From: Minwuiaceae bacterium
GTDB taxonomy: Bacteria; Pseudomonadota; Alphaproteobacteria; Minwuiales; Minwuiaceae
Assembly (NCBI GenBank): GCA_028278525.1
Contig: JANQEE010000011.1
Location: forward strand, 1-64,000
DNA: 64,000 bases
Direction: 5' to 3'
Shown: in pieces, positions 34,086-43,047 of the stretch
Numbering within the stretch: position 1 is the stretch's first letter
Layout of the letters: each line of letters starts with the position of its first letter
The notes under the pieces: model-generated
The model's input: the letters and a program-made list of their open reading frames with translations, nothing else
What the model was told of the DNA's origin: nothing
The model's database searches: none
Translations under genes and position numbers: made by a program

Positions 34086-35369
34086 TCAGGATTTCGTTAA
34101 CCGGGTGAAATCGACCGGTGTCGTCTCGTTCTCGAGCCGGACCGTGCTGACCACCGGCGGCGTTTCCGCGATCACCCGGCCGCGGCGGACGACGAACAGC
34201 CGGGCCGGTTTCAGGCGGATCGCCTCGACCGGGTCGCCGGCCTGGAGCACCACCAGGTCGGCGTTGCAGCCGACCTCCAGCCCATAGCCTTCCAGGTTCA
34301 ACGCTTTGGCGCCGTTCTCGGTGACCGCCGCAAACATCTGCTTCATCTGGTGGATGCCGGTCATCTGGCCGACATGCACGGCCATGCTGGCGACGTCGAG
34401 CATCTCGTAGTGGCCGAGCGAGTACCAGGGGTCCATCACGCAGTCCTGGCCGAGCGCGACATTGACGCCGTGCTCCAATAGTTCCTTTACGCGGGTCAGG
34501 CCGCGCCGTTTCGGATAGGTGTCGTGCCGGCCCTGGATGGTGATGTTGATGTTCGGGTTGGCGACAGCGTGCAGGCCGGCCTCGGCGATCAGCGGCAGCA
34601 GTTTGCTGACGTAGTAGTTGTCCATTGAATGCATGGACGTCAGGTGCGAGCCGGTGACGCGCCCGGCGAGGCCGAGCCGTTGTGTCTCAAAGGCTAGCGT
34701 CTCGACATGGCGTGACATCGGGTCGTCGGTCTCGTCGCAGTGCATGTCGACCATCAGGCCGCGCTCGGTCGCGATCTCGCAAAGTGCGCGGACGGAGGCG
34801 GCGCCGTCGGCCATGGTGCGCTCGAAGTGGGGGATGCCGCCGACCACGTCGACGCCCTTATCGAGCGCCCGGTTCAGCAACTCGTCGCAGCGGGGATAGC
34901 GCAGGTAGCCGTCCTGCGGGAAGGCGACGAGCTGCAGGTCGAGATAGGGTTTGATCTCCTCGCGGACTTCCAGCAACGCCTCGACGGCGATCAGGTCCGG
35001 GTCGCAGACATCGACATGGGTGCGGATCGCCAGCGTGCCCTGGGCGATGGCCCAACGGCAGATCTCGTGCGCCCGCTTTTTGACCTCGTCGATCTTCAGG
35101 TGCGGTTTGAGTTCGCTCCAAAGCTGGATGCCTTCCAGCAGGGTGCCGCTTTCGTTCACGCGCGGGAAGCCGAAGGTGAGGGTGGCGTCCATGTGGAAGT
35201 GGCTGTCGACGAAGGGCGGTGTGACCAGCCGGCCGGTGGCGTCGATCTCCTGCGCAGCCTCGGCCGCGATGCCCTGCGCGACCTCGACGATCTTGCCGTC
35301 GCGGCAGGCGATGTCCTGGCCGGTGCGGCCGTCCGGCAGAGTGGCGCCGCGGAGGATGAGATCCATCAT
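34086..35369 (-). CDS. Cytosine-deaminase-like amidohydrolase
   Basis: 427 residues. Metal and catalytic positions of the CodA type are visible: VDSHFHMDATL (HxH), MHCDETDDPMSRH (His and the proton-shuttle Glu), SHLTSMHSM, and GQDCVMDPWYSLG with the terminal Asp. The family includes cytosine deaminase, isocytosine and N-isopropylammelide deaminases, so the base is uncertain. Gene order (permease, permease, ATPase and BMP-type binding protein upstream on the same strand) strongly suggests it processes what that importer brings in. Two ATGs (35367-35369 and 35364-35366) share one ribosome site. Confidence 0.88.
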   Translation of the reverse strand: MMDLILRGATLPDGRTGQDIACRDGKIVEVAQGIAAEAAQEIDATGRLVTPPFVDSHFHMDATLTFGFPRVNESGTLLEGIQLWSELKPHLKIDEVKKRAHEICRWAIAQGTLAIRTHVDVCDPDLIAVEALLEVREEIKPYLDLQLVAFPQDGYLRYPRCDELLNRALDKGVDVVGGIPHFERTMADGAASVRALCEIATERGLMVDMHCDETDDPMSRHVETLAFETQRLGLAGRVTGSHLTSMHSMDNYYVSKLLPLIAEAGLHAVANPNINITIQGRHDTYPKRRGLTRVKELLEHGVNVALGQDCVMDPWYSLGHYEMLDVASMAVHVGQMTGIHQMKQMFAAVTENGAKALNLEGYGLEVGCNADLVVLQAGDPVEAIRLKPARLFVVRRGRVIAETPPVVSTVRLENETTPVDFTRLTKS

Positions 35370-35392
35370 TGCCTGTCCCTCCCGTTCGATTG

Positions 35393-36334
35393 CTAGCGCT
35401 CGCCGCGCCGGAACGGCACCAGCAGGGCCTTCGGATAGGCGGCGCGGCGCGACATCACGATCAGCGCGACGATGCTGAGCAGGTACGGCATCATCAGGTA
35501 GAACTGATAGGGTATCAGGCTCGAGGACGCTTGTTGCACGCGGATCTGCAAAGCGTCGAACGCGGCGAACAGGAACGCGCCGAGCAACGCCTTACCCGGC
35601 CGCCAGGACGCGAAGATCACCAGGGCAACGCAGATCCAGCCGCGGCCGTTGATCATCTGGAAATAGAAAGCGTCGAAGACGGAGATCGTGAGGAACGCGC
35701 CGCCGACGGCCATCAGCGCACTGCCGACCGCGACCGCGCCGGTGCGCACGGCGAAGACGTCGATGCCCTGGGCCTCGACGGCCATCGGGTTCTCGCCGAC
35801 CATGCGGACGGCAAGGCCGACCGGCGTGCGATAGAGGATGTAGGCGACCACGCCGACCAGGCTCAGCGCGATGTAGGTGAGCGGCGACTGGATAAACAGG
35901 GCCGGGCCAAGCACCGGGATGTCGGCGAGCAGCGGGATCGGCAGGGGCGCGAACGGCTCGATCTTCGGCGGGGTCGTGACGCCGGGAAGCATGATCCGGA
36001 ACACGAAATAGCTGAGCGACGAGGCGAGCAGGGTGATGCCGATGCCGGTGACATGCTGCGACAGGCCCATATAGACGCTGAAGCCGGCATGCAGCAGGCC
36101 GAACGACGCACCGACCATGGCGGCGAACAGTGTCGCGGTCCAGAGGTCGCCGCCCTGGTAGACCCACATCCAGGCCGACATCGCGCCGATGGTCATGATG
36201 CCTTCGATGCCGAGGTTGAGCACGCCGGCCCGTTCGCAGATCAGTTCGCCCAGGGTGCCGAAGATCAGCGGCGTCGCCATGCGCACGGTCGCGGCCCAGA
36301 AGCCGACGGTAAGGAAGAGGTCGACGACGTCCAT
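35393..36334 (-). CDS. BMP-type ABC importer permease (NupQ/YufQ-like)
   Basis: 313 residues with about eight to nine hydrophobic segments and the family start FGTLGELICERAGVLNLGIEGIM (BPD_transp_2). GENPMAVEAQGIDVFAVRTGAV is the EAA-like segment of this family. It pairs with the larger permease 2 bp upstream to form a nucleoside or purine-like channel. Confidence 0.92.
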   Translation of the reverse strand: MDVVDLFLTVGFWAATVRMATPLIFGTLGELICERAGVLNLGIEGIMTIGAMSAWMWVYQGGDLWTATLFAAMVGASFGLLHAGFSVYMGLSQHVTGIGITLLASSLSYFVFRIMLPGVTTPPKIEPFAPLPIPLLADIPVLGPALFIQSPLTYIALSLVGVVAYILYRTPVGLAVRMVGENPMAVEAQGIDVFAVRTGAVAVGSALMAVGGAFLTISVFDAFYFQMINGRGWICVALVIFASWRPGKALLGAFLFAAFDALQIRVQQASSSLIPYQFYLMMPYLLSIVALIVMSRRAAYPKALLVPFRRGER

Positions 36335-36336
36335 GG

Positions 36337-37386
36337 TCAGCCGGCCCGCAGGCGATAGCGGGTAAACAGCGCGCTGGCGAGGACGGCCAGCAACGCCGTC
36401 GCGGTGATCACGTCGGCCAGGTAGTTGGAGATGTCCATCGCCCGACTCATGGAATCCGCGCCGTTATAGATGCCGGCGATGAAGATCGCCGCCGCGATCA
36501 CGCCGAGCGGATGCAGGCCGGCCAGCATGGCGACGGCAATGCCGGTGTACCCGAAGCCCGGCGACAGATCGAGGGTCAGGTAGCCTTTCAGGCCGGCCAC
36601 TTCGCAGACCCCGGCGGCGCCGGCGAGCCCGCCGCTGATCAGCGCGGTGCGGACCACGGTGGCGGTCATCGGCACGCCGGCGAATTCCGCGGCCTGCGGG
36701 TTCAGGCCGACGGCGCGGATCTCGTAACCCCAGCGAGTGAAGCGCATCAGTGCCCAGGCGAGCAGGGCGGCGAGCAGCGCGAGTATGAAACCGGCATGCA
36801 GCCGCGTTTTCTCGACCAGCAGGGGCAGGACGCCTTCATCGATCACCGGCGCGGCCTGCGGCCAGCCCATGGCCAACGGGTCCTTCCAGGGACCGAACAG
36901 CATGAAATTGACGAACAACAGCACAACGAAGTTGAGCAGCAGCGTCGTCACCACCTCGTCGACCTTGAGGTAGATCTTGAGCGCCGTCGGTACCAGCAGC
37001 AGCAGGCCGCCGGCAATGGCGCCGATCAGGAACAGGAACGGGATCATCAAGACGGGCGGCATAGTCAGCGCCCCGGTGCCGAGCCAGGTGACGGCCATGG
37101 CGCCGGCGTACAACTGCCCTTCGCCGCCGATGTTCCAGAGCTTGGCGCGAAAGGCGACGGCCGCCGCTAACCCGGTGAAGATCAACGGCGTCGCCCGGGT
37201 GAGCGTCTCGGACAGGGCGAAGCGGGAGCCGAGCGCGCCGGAGGCGAGACTGAGATAGGCGTCGATTACCGGGGCGCCGGCCCAGACGATCAAGGCGCTG
37301 CAGAGCGTCAGGGCCAGGACGATGGCGGCCAGGGGCGCGGAGGCACTGAGCCAGACCGGCGTTTCCTCTCTTGGTTCAAGCCGCAT
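36337..37386 (-). CDS. BMP-type ABC importer permease (NupP/YufP-like)
   Basis: 349 residues from the ATG at 37384-37386, which overlaps the end of the ATPase gene by 11 bp; a start at 37425 is possible. BPD_transp_2 features are clear: SLASGALGSRFALSETLTRATPLIFTGLA, FRAKLWNIGGEGQLYAGA and VGLNPQAAEFAGVPMTATV. It forms the importer channel with the second permease. Confidence 0.92.
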   Translation of the reverse strand: MRLEPREETPVWLSASAPLAAIVLALTLCSALIVWAGAPVIDAYLSLASGALGSRFALSETLTRATPLIFTGLAAAVAFRAKLWNIGGEGQLYAGAMAVTWLGTGALTMPPVLMIPFLFLIGAIAGGLLLLVPTALKIYLKVDEVVTTLLLNFVVLLFVNFMLFGPWKDPLAMGWPQAAPVIDEGVLPLLVEKTRLHAGFILALLAALLAWALMRFTRWGYEIRAVGLNPQAAEFAGVPMTATVVRTALISGGLAGAAGVCEVAGLKGYLTLDLSPGFGYTGIAVAMLAGLHPLGVIAAAIFIAGIYNGADSMSRAMDISNYLADVITATALLAVLASALFTRYRLRAG

Positions 37387-38917
37387 GGGATTGGTCCGCG
37401 CCGCGATCGAACGCGCCGTGCCCACTCATCGACAGGCCTAGATCGGTCAGGGTGACGTTCTCTACGGGCTGCGGCTCTGACAGCCGGCCCTGGTAGATCA
37501 CCGCGATCCGGTCCGATAGGGCGAGCAGTTCCTCAAGGTCTTCGGAGATCAGCACGATGCCGGCGCCGCGGGCGCGGGCTTCGAACAGCTTTTCGTGCAC
37601 ATAGGCGATGGCGCCGACATCCAGGCCGCGGGTCGGCTGGTTGGCAAGGATCAGCTTGGGCTCGCGGGCCAGAACGCGGGCGAGGATCAGTTTCTGCATA
37701 TTGCCGCCGGAGAGGCTGCGCACCGGCACGGCAGCGCTGGAACAGCGAATGTCGAAGCTATCGATCAGCCGGTCGGTCCAGGTGGCGATGGCGGAAAAGC
37801 CGAGCAGGCCGAAGCGAGAGAAGGGGCGGCGGCGATAATCTTCGAGGATCAGGTTTTCGCGCACCGTCATGTCTCCGACGACGCCGGTGCTGTGACGGTC
37901 TTCGGGCACGCGCCCAACGCCGCGTTCGACCATTGCCGCCGGCCCGGCACGGCGGACCGGCTCACCCAGCATTCGCAGGCTCCCTGTTTCGGGCATGACC
38001 AGGCCGCTGATCAGGTCGGCCAATGCGGACTGGCCGTTGCCGGACACGCCGGCGATGCCGATGATTTCTTGTTCCCTAACGGTCAGGTCGACGTTGTCCA
38101 GGCGCTGCCCGCCGTGCCGTCGAGAGAGACCGGCTGCCTTGATTTCCAGAACCGGCCCGCCAGCGCTGAGCGGCGTCCGTTTCGGCTCAGCGAGCGTTCT
38201 GCCGACCATCGCCGAGGCGAGTTGTTCGCGCGAGGTGGCGTCCTTGTCGAAGCTGGCGACTACGGCACCCTGGCGCAGTACGGCAATCCGGTCAGCGATG
38301 GCCATCACTTCGTTCAGCTTGTGGGAAATGAAGATCACGGACAGGCCGCGCGCCACCATGCGGCGCAGGGTGTCGAACAGACTGTCGGTCTCCTGCGGCG
38401 TCAGAACAGCGGTGGGTTCGTCGAGGATGAGGATTTTAGCGTCGCGATAGAGCGCTTTCAGGATCTCGACCCGCTGCCGTTGGCCGACGGCAAGCGAGCC
38501 GATGGTCGCGTTCGGGTCGACGGCGAGGCCGAAATCCCGTTCCAGGGCCGTCAGCCGGTCCCGAGCCTCCGCCCGGCGCTGGCGGGGCGCCCAAAGGCTT
38601 TCGGTTCCCAGCATGACGTTGTCGAGAACCGTCAGGTTGTCGGCCAGGGTGAAATGCTGATGCACCATGCCGATGCCGGCTGCGATGGAAGCCGCCGGCG
38701 ATCCGTGAGGCAAAGGCTGCCCGAACACTTCGATCCGGCCCGCGTCGGCGACGTAGTGGCCGAACAGGATGTTCATCAATGTGGTTTTGCCGGCGCCGTT
38801 TTCACCGAGCAGGGCAAGGACCTCACCGCTGCCGAGGTCGAGCGAGATGTCATCGTTGGCGACCAGCGGCCCGAACCGCTTGGTAATGCCGTCCAAACGC
38901 AGAACCGGCGTCGTCAT
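37376..38917 (-). CDS. BMP-type ABC importer ATPase with two nucleotide-binding domains
   Basis: 513 residues with two ABC modules. First: Walker A GENGAGKTT, signature LAVGQRQRVEILKAL, Walker B ILILDEPTAVLTP. Second (from about 250): degenerate Walker A region GVSGNGQSALADL, signature LSGGNMQKLILARVL and a Walker-B-like LILANQPTRGLD. The degenerate second site is typical of this class. It drives nucleoside-like uptake with the two permeases downstream. Confidence 0.94.
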   Translation of the reverse strand: MTTPVLRLDGITKRFGPLVANDDISLDLGSGEVLALLGENGAGKTTLMNILFGHYVADAGRIEVFGQPLPHGSPAASIAAGIGMVHQHFTLADNLTVLDNVMLGTESLWAPRQRRAEARDRLTALERDFGLAVDPNATIGSLAVGQRQRVEILKALYRDAKILILDEPTAVLTPQETDSLFDTLRRMVARGLSVIFISHKLNEVMAIADRIAVLRQGAVVASFDKDATSREQLASAMVGRTLAEPKRTPLSAGGPVLEIKAAGLSRRHGGQRLDNVDLTVREQEIIGIAGVSGNGQSALADLISGLVMPETGSLRMLGEPVRRAGPAAMVERGVGRVPEDRHSTGVVGDMTVRENLILEDYRRRPFSRFGLLGFSAIATWTDRLIDSFDIRCSSAAVPVRSLSGGNMQKLILARVLAREPKLILANQPTRGLDVGAIAYVHEKLFEARARGAGIVLISEDLEELLALSDRIAVIYQGRLSEPQPVENVTLTDLGLSMSGHGAFDRGADQSHAA

Positions 38918-38981
38918 GTCGGGCGTGCTCTAAAGGTCGAGCGGCCGCCGGAGTCGACTGTCGGCACCGGCGGCCAGCCGA

Positions 38982-39980
38982 CTAAAATGTCGACTTCGGT
39001 TCGTCGTCGTTGATGTCGACCACGAAGTCGCCGGACATGATCTTGCCTTTGACCTCCTCGACCTTGGCTTTGGCGGCGGCGGGGATGCGGTCGTCGAACT
39101 CGTAGAACGGCGACAGCGATGCGCCGCCCTTCTGCATCATCGTCCATTCCTTGTAATTCTCGGCCTTGAAGGTGCCGGCCTTGACCTGGCCGATGGCGTA
39201 GTTGAGCGCGTTCTCCATGTGCCAGAGGGCGGAGGCAACGACGACGTCCGTGCCGTTCTCCTGCTTGTTCATGTCGTTGACGTTGCCGAAGGCGATGATG
39301 CCTTTCTCGCGGGCCGCGTCGACCACGCCGGCGCGCTCGGCATAGAGCACGTCGACACCCGTCTCGACCTGGGCGAAGGCGAATTCCTTGGCCTTCGGCG
39401 GGTCGTACCAGGAACCGATGAACGAGACCTTGAACTCCACGTCCGGGTTGACCGACTTGGCGCCGGCCATGAAGGCGTGGAACAGCCGGTTGACCTCGCC
39501 GATCGGGTAGCCGCCGACCATGCCGATCTTGTTGGTTTTGGTCATCGAGCCGGCGATGATGCCCATCAGGTAGCAGGGCTCGTGAATCCAATTGTCGAAC
39601 ACGGAGAAGTTGCTGCCGTGCGGTCCGCCGGGATCGCCGACCACGAAGGCGACCTCGGGATAGTCGTCGGCCACCTTGCGCGCCTCCCGGCTGATGCCGA
39701 ACGCCTCGCCGACGATCAGTTGGACGCCGCTCTCGGCGTATTCGCGCATGACCCGAACGTAGTCGGTGTTGGCCACCTTTTCCGAGAAGCTGTATTCGAT
39801 CTCGCCGGCTTCCTTGGCGGTGGAAAGGGCACGGTGCAGCGTGCCGACCCATTTCTGTTGCACCGGCACGGTGTAGATGCCGGCGACCTTGATTTTCTCC
39901 GCCTGGGCCTGACCGGCCAATAGAAGAGCCGCCGCGCCGGCCGCGATGGCCAACGCGATGTTTTTCAATCGCTTACTCAT
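38982..39980 (-). CDS. BMP-family (Med/PnrA-like) substrate-binding protein
   Basis: 332 residues with a signal peptide (IALAIAAGAAALLLAGQAQA) and a BMP/PnrA fold: KIKVAGIYTVPVQQKWVGTL, IVGEAFGISREARKVADDYP, KIGMVGGYPIGEVNRLFHAF and VDVLYAERAGVVDAAREKGI. Relatives bind nucleosides or purine derivatives. There is no lipobox, as usual for alphaproteobacterial homologues. It opens the operon that ends with the deaminase-like gene. The ligand would be decided by aromatic residues in the cleft, which I cannot place. Confidence 0.93.
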   Translation of the reverse strand: MSKRLKNIALAIAAGAAALLLAGQAQAEKIKVAGIYTVPVQQKWVGTLHRALSTAKEAGEIEYSFSEKVANTDYVRVMREYAESGVQLIVGEAFGISREARKVADDYPEVAFVVGDPGGPHGSNFSVFDNWIHEPCYLMGIIAGSMTKTNKIGMVGGYPIGEVNRLFHAFMAGAKSVNPDVEFKVSFIGSWYDPPKAKEFAFAQVETGVDVLYAERAGVVDAAREKGIIAFGNVNDMNKQENGTDVVVASALWHMENALNYAIGQVKAGTFKAENYKEWTMMQKGGASLSPFYEFDDRIPAAAKAKVEEVKGKIMSGDFVVDINDDEPKSTF

Positions 39981-40200
39981 TATGTCCTCCGACTCTTAAT
40001 CTGCGTCCCTGTGGCGCTCGGCTGTGGCCGATCGCCTGCATAGCCGTCGGCTTATCGGTGCCGACGATGGGCGAAATCTTAGAGTGCGCGCTTCCGCCCA
40101 ACAAGCATTGTCGACAAGCTCGACGTAAGGCAGGACGCGATTTAGGCGAATGTCGCGCGGTATGGTAATCAGGACGGCACGCTGCACACCGGAGAGGCAC

Positions 40201-40827
40201 ATGAAAGAGATCGAGTACTTCTATTCCGCCCATTCGGCTTACGCCTATCTGGGCTCCGCCCGCTTCATGCAGATCGCCGCGAACGCCGGCCGAAGCATCC
40301 GTCACAAGCCGTTCGATCTGCGCCGTGTGGTGCCGGAGGTCGGGTCCGTGCCGTTCGGTAAACGGACCGGCAAGCATCTGGCTTACTATTTCGGCCGCGA
40401 GATCGTCCGCTGGGCGGAGGAGCGCGGCGCGCCGGTGATGGACGGCATTCCGACACATCATTCGAAGGATATGACGCTGCCCAACTGCATGCTGATCGCC
40501 GGCGTGAGCCAAGGCCACAATATCGACCGGCTGGCCCACGCCATGCTGGAACAACACTGGCGGGATGATGCCGATCTGGCCGACGCGCCGACCCTGGCCA
40601 GAATGGCCCGCGAGGTCGGGCTCGAGCCGGAGCCGCTGCTGGAAGCCGCGTGCTCGTCCGACGTTGTTGCAACCTACGAAGCCAACACGAAGGAAGCGAT
40701 CGATCGATCGGTCTTCGGGTCGCCGGCCTATTTCGTGGACGGCGACATGTTCTACGGTCAGGATCGGCTGGAGATGGTGGAGCGTGCCCTGCGCAAGCCT
40801 TACGCGGGGGCGCCGTTCAGCGGTTAG
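40201..40827 (+). CDS. DsbA-family protein, 2-hydroxychromene-2-carboxylate isomerase-like
   Basis: 208 residues from the ATG at 40201, preceded by CGGAGAGGC. The start IEYFYSAHSAYAYLGSARF matches the kappa-GST/HCCA isomerase group, in which a Ser (here Ser12) replaces the CxxC of DsbA. The C-terminal SVFGSPAYFVDGDMFYGQDRL is the cis-Pro and helix signature of the family. HCCA isomerases act in naphthalene breakdown with glutathione, but most genomic copies have unknown substrates. Confidence 0.88.
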   Translation: MKEIEYFYSAHSAYAYLGSARFMQIAANAGRSIRHKPFDLRRVVPEVGSVPFGKRTGKHLAYYFGREIVRWAEERGAPVMDGIPTHHSKDMTLPNCMLIAGVSQGHNIDRLAHAMLEQHWRDDADLADAPTLARMAREVGLEPEPLLEAACSSDVVATYEANTKEAIDRSVFGSPAYFVDGDMFYGQDRLEMVERALRKPYAGAPFSG

Positions 40828-40845
40828 CAGCGCTGGAGCAGGGGC

Positions 40846-41775
40846 ATGGCGCCGATGCAACGCCGGGAGCCGAATATCTCCGCGGCCTGGCCGACGCTCG
40901 GCGTGGCGGTCGCCGCCGTTCTCTGGGGTATCTGGTGGATACCGCTCAGGGCGCTGGAGGCGGCCGGTCTGTCCGGCGACTGGTCCAGTGTCTTCGTCTA
41001 CACGGTTGCGGCGGTCGCGCTGCTGCCGGTCGCGCTTGCGCGACGCGAGCGGTTTCTGGTTGGCGGGTGGCCGGTGGCCGCCGCCGGCATCCTCTACGGC
41101 GCCGCCCTGGTCACCTGGAACCACGCCCTGATTACCGGCGAAGTGGTCCGCGTCTCGCTCCTGTTTTATCTGATGCCGGTCTGGGCGACGTTGCTGGGCG
41201 CGGTTTTCTTAAGCGAACGGTTGACCGCCTACCGCGTCGCCGCAGTTGCCTGCGGTCTTGCCGGTGCGGCGGTCGTGCTGGGTATCGAGGGCGGGTTCCC
41301 GACGCCGCGTAACGTTGGTGAGTGGATGGCGCTGGCCTCCGGCATGTTGTTCGCCCTGTCGGTTACCTACGCACGCAGCGCCGGCGGTGGCGGTTGGTTC
41401 GAAGGCACCTATCTGGCGCTGCCGTCGGCGGCGGTCTTCGCCATCATCCTTGTCTATTTCAGCCCGTCGGGACCGGGCCTGTCGGCCGGTGCGATCTGGC
41501 CGATATTTCCGGCATTGCTGTTGGCCGTTCTGTTCTGGCACGTGCCGAGCATCGGCCTGACGCTCTGGGGCGCCGGGCATCTGGGTCCGGCCAGGGTCTC
41601 GATCCTGATGCTGCTGGAGATCGTGGCGGCGGCCGGCAGCGCGGCTTTATTCGCCGGCGAGCCGTTCGGCTGGCGGGAGGCGGTCGGCTGTCTGCTGATC
41701 CTGGGATCGGGGGCGTTTGAGTGGTTGGCCTTCCGACGACCGACGATTTCAGAATCGATGACTGTCAAGTCATGA
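40846..41775 (+). CDS. DMT-superfamily (EamA) transporter
   Basis: 309 residues and about ten membrane helices in two EamA repeats, for example TLGVAVAAVLWGIWWIPLRAL, the VVRVSLLFYLMPVWATLLGAVFL helix pair, and ARVSILMLLEIVAAAGSAAL near the end. Such proteins mostly export amino acids or metabolites. It starts 18 bp after the isomerase-like gene and may be co-transcribed. Its end overlaps the convergent lipoprotein gene by 6 bp. Confidence 0.9.
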   Translation: MAPMQRREPNISAAWPTLGVAVAAVLWGIWWIPLRALEAAGLSGDWSSVFVYTVAAVALLPVALARRERFLVGGWPVAAAGILYGAALVTWNHALITGEVVRVSLLFYLMPVWATLLGAVFLSERLTAYRVAAVACGLAGAAVVLGIEGGFPTPRNVGEWMALASGMLFALSVTYARSAGGGGWFEGTYLALPSAAVFAIILVYFSPSGPGLSAGAIWPIFPALLLAVLFWHVPSIGLTLWGAGHLGPARVSILMLLEIVAAAGSAALFAGEPFGWREAVGCLLILGSGAFEWLAFRRPTISESMTVKS

Positions 41776-42447
41776 TGAAGGGCTGCCAATTTTTAGCAAA
41801 ACTTCTTTTCCTTTTCTGAATTCTTCTTCATTTATTAGGCCAAGCTCGAAGAAGTTTTGCAAGTTCTCTAGTTTTGTCTGAGTTGGGCTCGGAGTTCCGG
41901 AGTCGATCGGATTTCCGCCGATGATGCCTTCGGTGGCGGTTAGCTCTTTATCTATGAGTTCGAAGGATTGTTGCTGCAGAATGGCCAAGCGGTCGCTGAA
42001 ATCTTGTGGTTCAAGTATACCGTTCAAATATGCTTGGCATAAACTGTAGGATCCATCCCTATAGAACATAATGCCCTGACTGCGTCTTGTTAGCTCTTTT
42101 ACGGCAGTCGTGAGACTCTTAGCCGTTTCACCCTTTAGCGACCCACCCTGCTCACTGATTCTAGCGCTCGCTTCCAGTAGAACGCTCAAATTGGAAGCGA
42201 TGTTCTCCGCAGCGTCCGGAGACGGTTCGGCACAAAACCGTACTGGATTTTCGTTGTTGAGCGCCACGAGAATTGTTCTTCGTTGCGCGGTAGTGGCAAG
42301 TGTTCCAAGCACAACGTTTTCGGAGTTCTTCATTTCATGTTGCAGAATCGGTTGATTGTTTTGGTCGGTGAACCAAGCGGCACCACATGCCGACAGAACA
42401 GGTATCATTAGGACCACGCACAGGTTCCGATATCTAACCGAATACAT
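41770..42447 (-). CDS. Lipoprotein with C-terminal SHOCT-like motif
   Basis: 225 residues from the ATG at 42445-42447, preceded by GGGGAGAG; a longer start at 42540 would bury the signal. The signal is NLCVVLMIPVLSACG (lipobox LSAC). The C-terminal stretch KLENLQNFFELGLINEEEF is a SHOCT motif (short helical pair, with G-I-I-x-x-E-E-F). The centre is coiled-coil-like. The gene is clearly AT-richer than its neighbours, which points to transfer. Function unknown. Confidence 0.75.
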   Translation of the reverse strand: MYSVRYRNLCVVLMIPVLSACGAAWFTDQNNQPILQHEMKNSENVVLGTLATTAQRRTILVALNNENPVRFCAEPSPDAAENIASNLSVLLEASARISEQGGSLKGETAKSLTTAVKELTRRSQGIMFYRDGSYSLCQAYLNGILEPQDFSDRLAILQQQSFELIDKELTATEGIIGGNPIDSGTPSPTQTKLENLQNFFELGLINEEEFRKGKEVLLKIGSPSS

Positions 42448-42797
42448 CAGCGCTCTCCCCAGATTTTGATTGAGTTGCGTTCTATTCGACGCGTCACAAG
42501 ATATAAAAATACATAGATGCAATACATCGTATGATAGCATATTGCTATTATAAAGGGAAAAATTCTACATAAATAGTTATCTTTAGGTGAGTTTCCTGGG
42601 GCTGCGAGAACAACCCAATTGTTCCAGCTGTATCCTGAGCCCCAACCAAGTGGCGAATTTCGGACAATGGCGGTCGTTCCCGTGGCCTGCGGCCGGCAGC
42701 TTTTGCTGCAACCGGACAGCTAATATGATGGACAGGGGGAGCGGCTGGGCCCTGTTCGGGAGGCCAGCGATGGAGACACATACGCGCGCGATGGTGA
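42448..42797. other. AT-rich to mixed intergenic stretch, nothing clear
   Basis: About 350 nt upstream of the lipoprotein gene. The first 130 nt are AT-rich and should contain its promoter. Beyond that I see no defined feature before the GcvT-type remnant. Confidence 0.4.
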
Positions 42798-42903
42798 TCG
42801 GCCGAGCCGTGGCGGGGGTGCCTACGGCCACGTGGTCGGCAAGAGCCTGGCGCTCGCCAATGTGAAACACGAGGTCGCAGACGAAGGTGCGGTGCGACGG
42901 TGA
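42798..42903 (+). pseudogene. C-terminal remnant of a GcvT-family (aminomethyltransferase) gene
   Basis: The frame reads RPSRGGGAYGHVVGKSLALA, then NVKHEVADEGAVRR and stop. The YGHxVGKSLAL motif is the hallmark of the GCV_T_C barrel found in aminomethyltransferases and dimethylglycine- or sarcosine-oxidase-type enzymes that pass one-carbon units to tetrahydrofolate. Nothing of the rest of the gene is present. Its position 0.9 kb from the corrinoid/tetrahydrofolate cluster may be meaningful. Confidence 0.7.
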
Positions 42904-42968
42904 TTTCGGATTCGCCTTACGATCCGGAGAATACGAATCTGCGGGTTTAAGCGCTTTGTGGCAGTCGT

Positions 42969-43034
42969 CCTTCGACAGGCTCGGGATGATGCTTCGACAG
43001 GCTCCGGCCCTGATCCTGAGCGTGTCGAAGGGCG
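42969..43034. repeat. Intergenic TTCGACAGGCTC-type hairpin repeat
   Basis: It contains CCTTCGACAGGCTCGGGATGA, a second GCTTCGACAGGCTC, and the inverted partner CCTGAGCGTGTCGAAGG. The outer arms can pair. This is a familiar dispersed palindromic unit in many proteobacteria. Confidence 0.7.
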
Positions 43035-43047
43035 GCTGCCCAAACCG

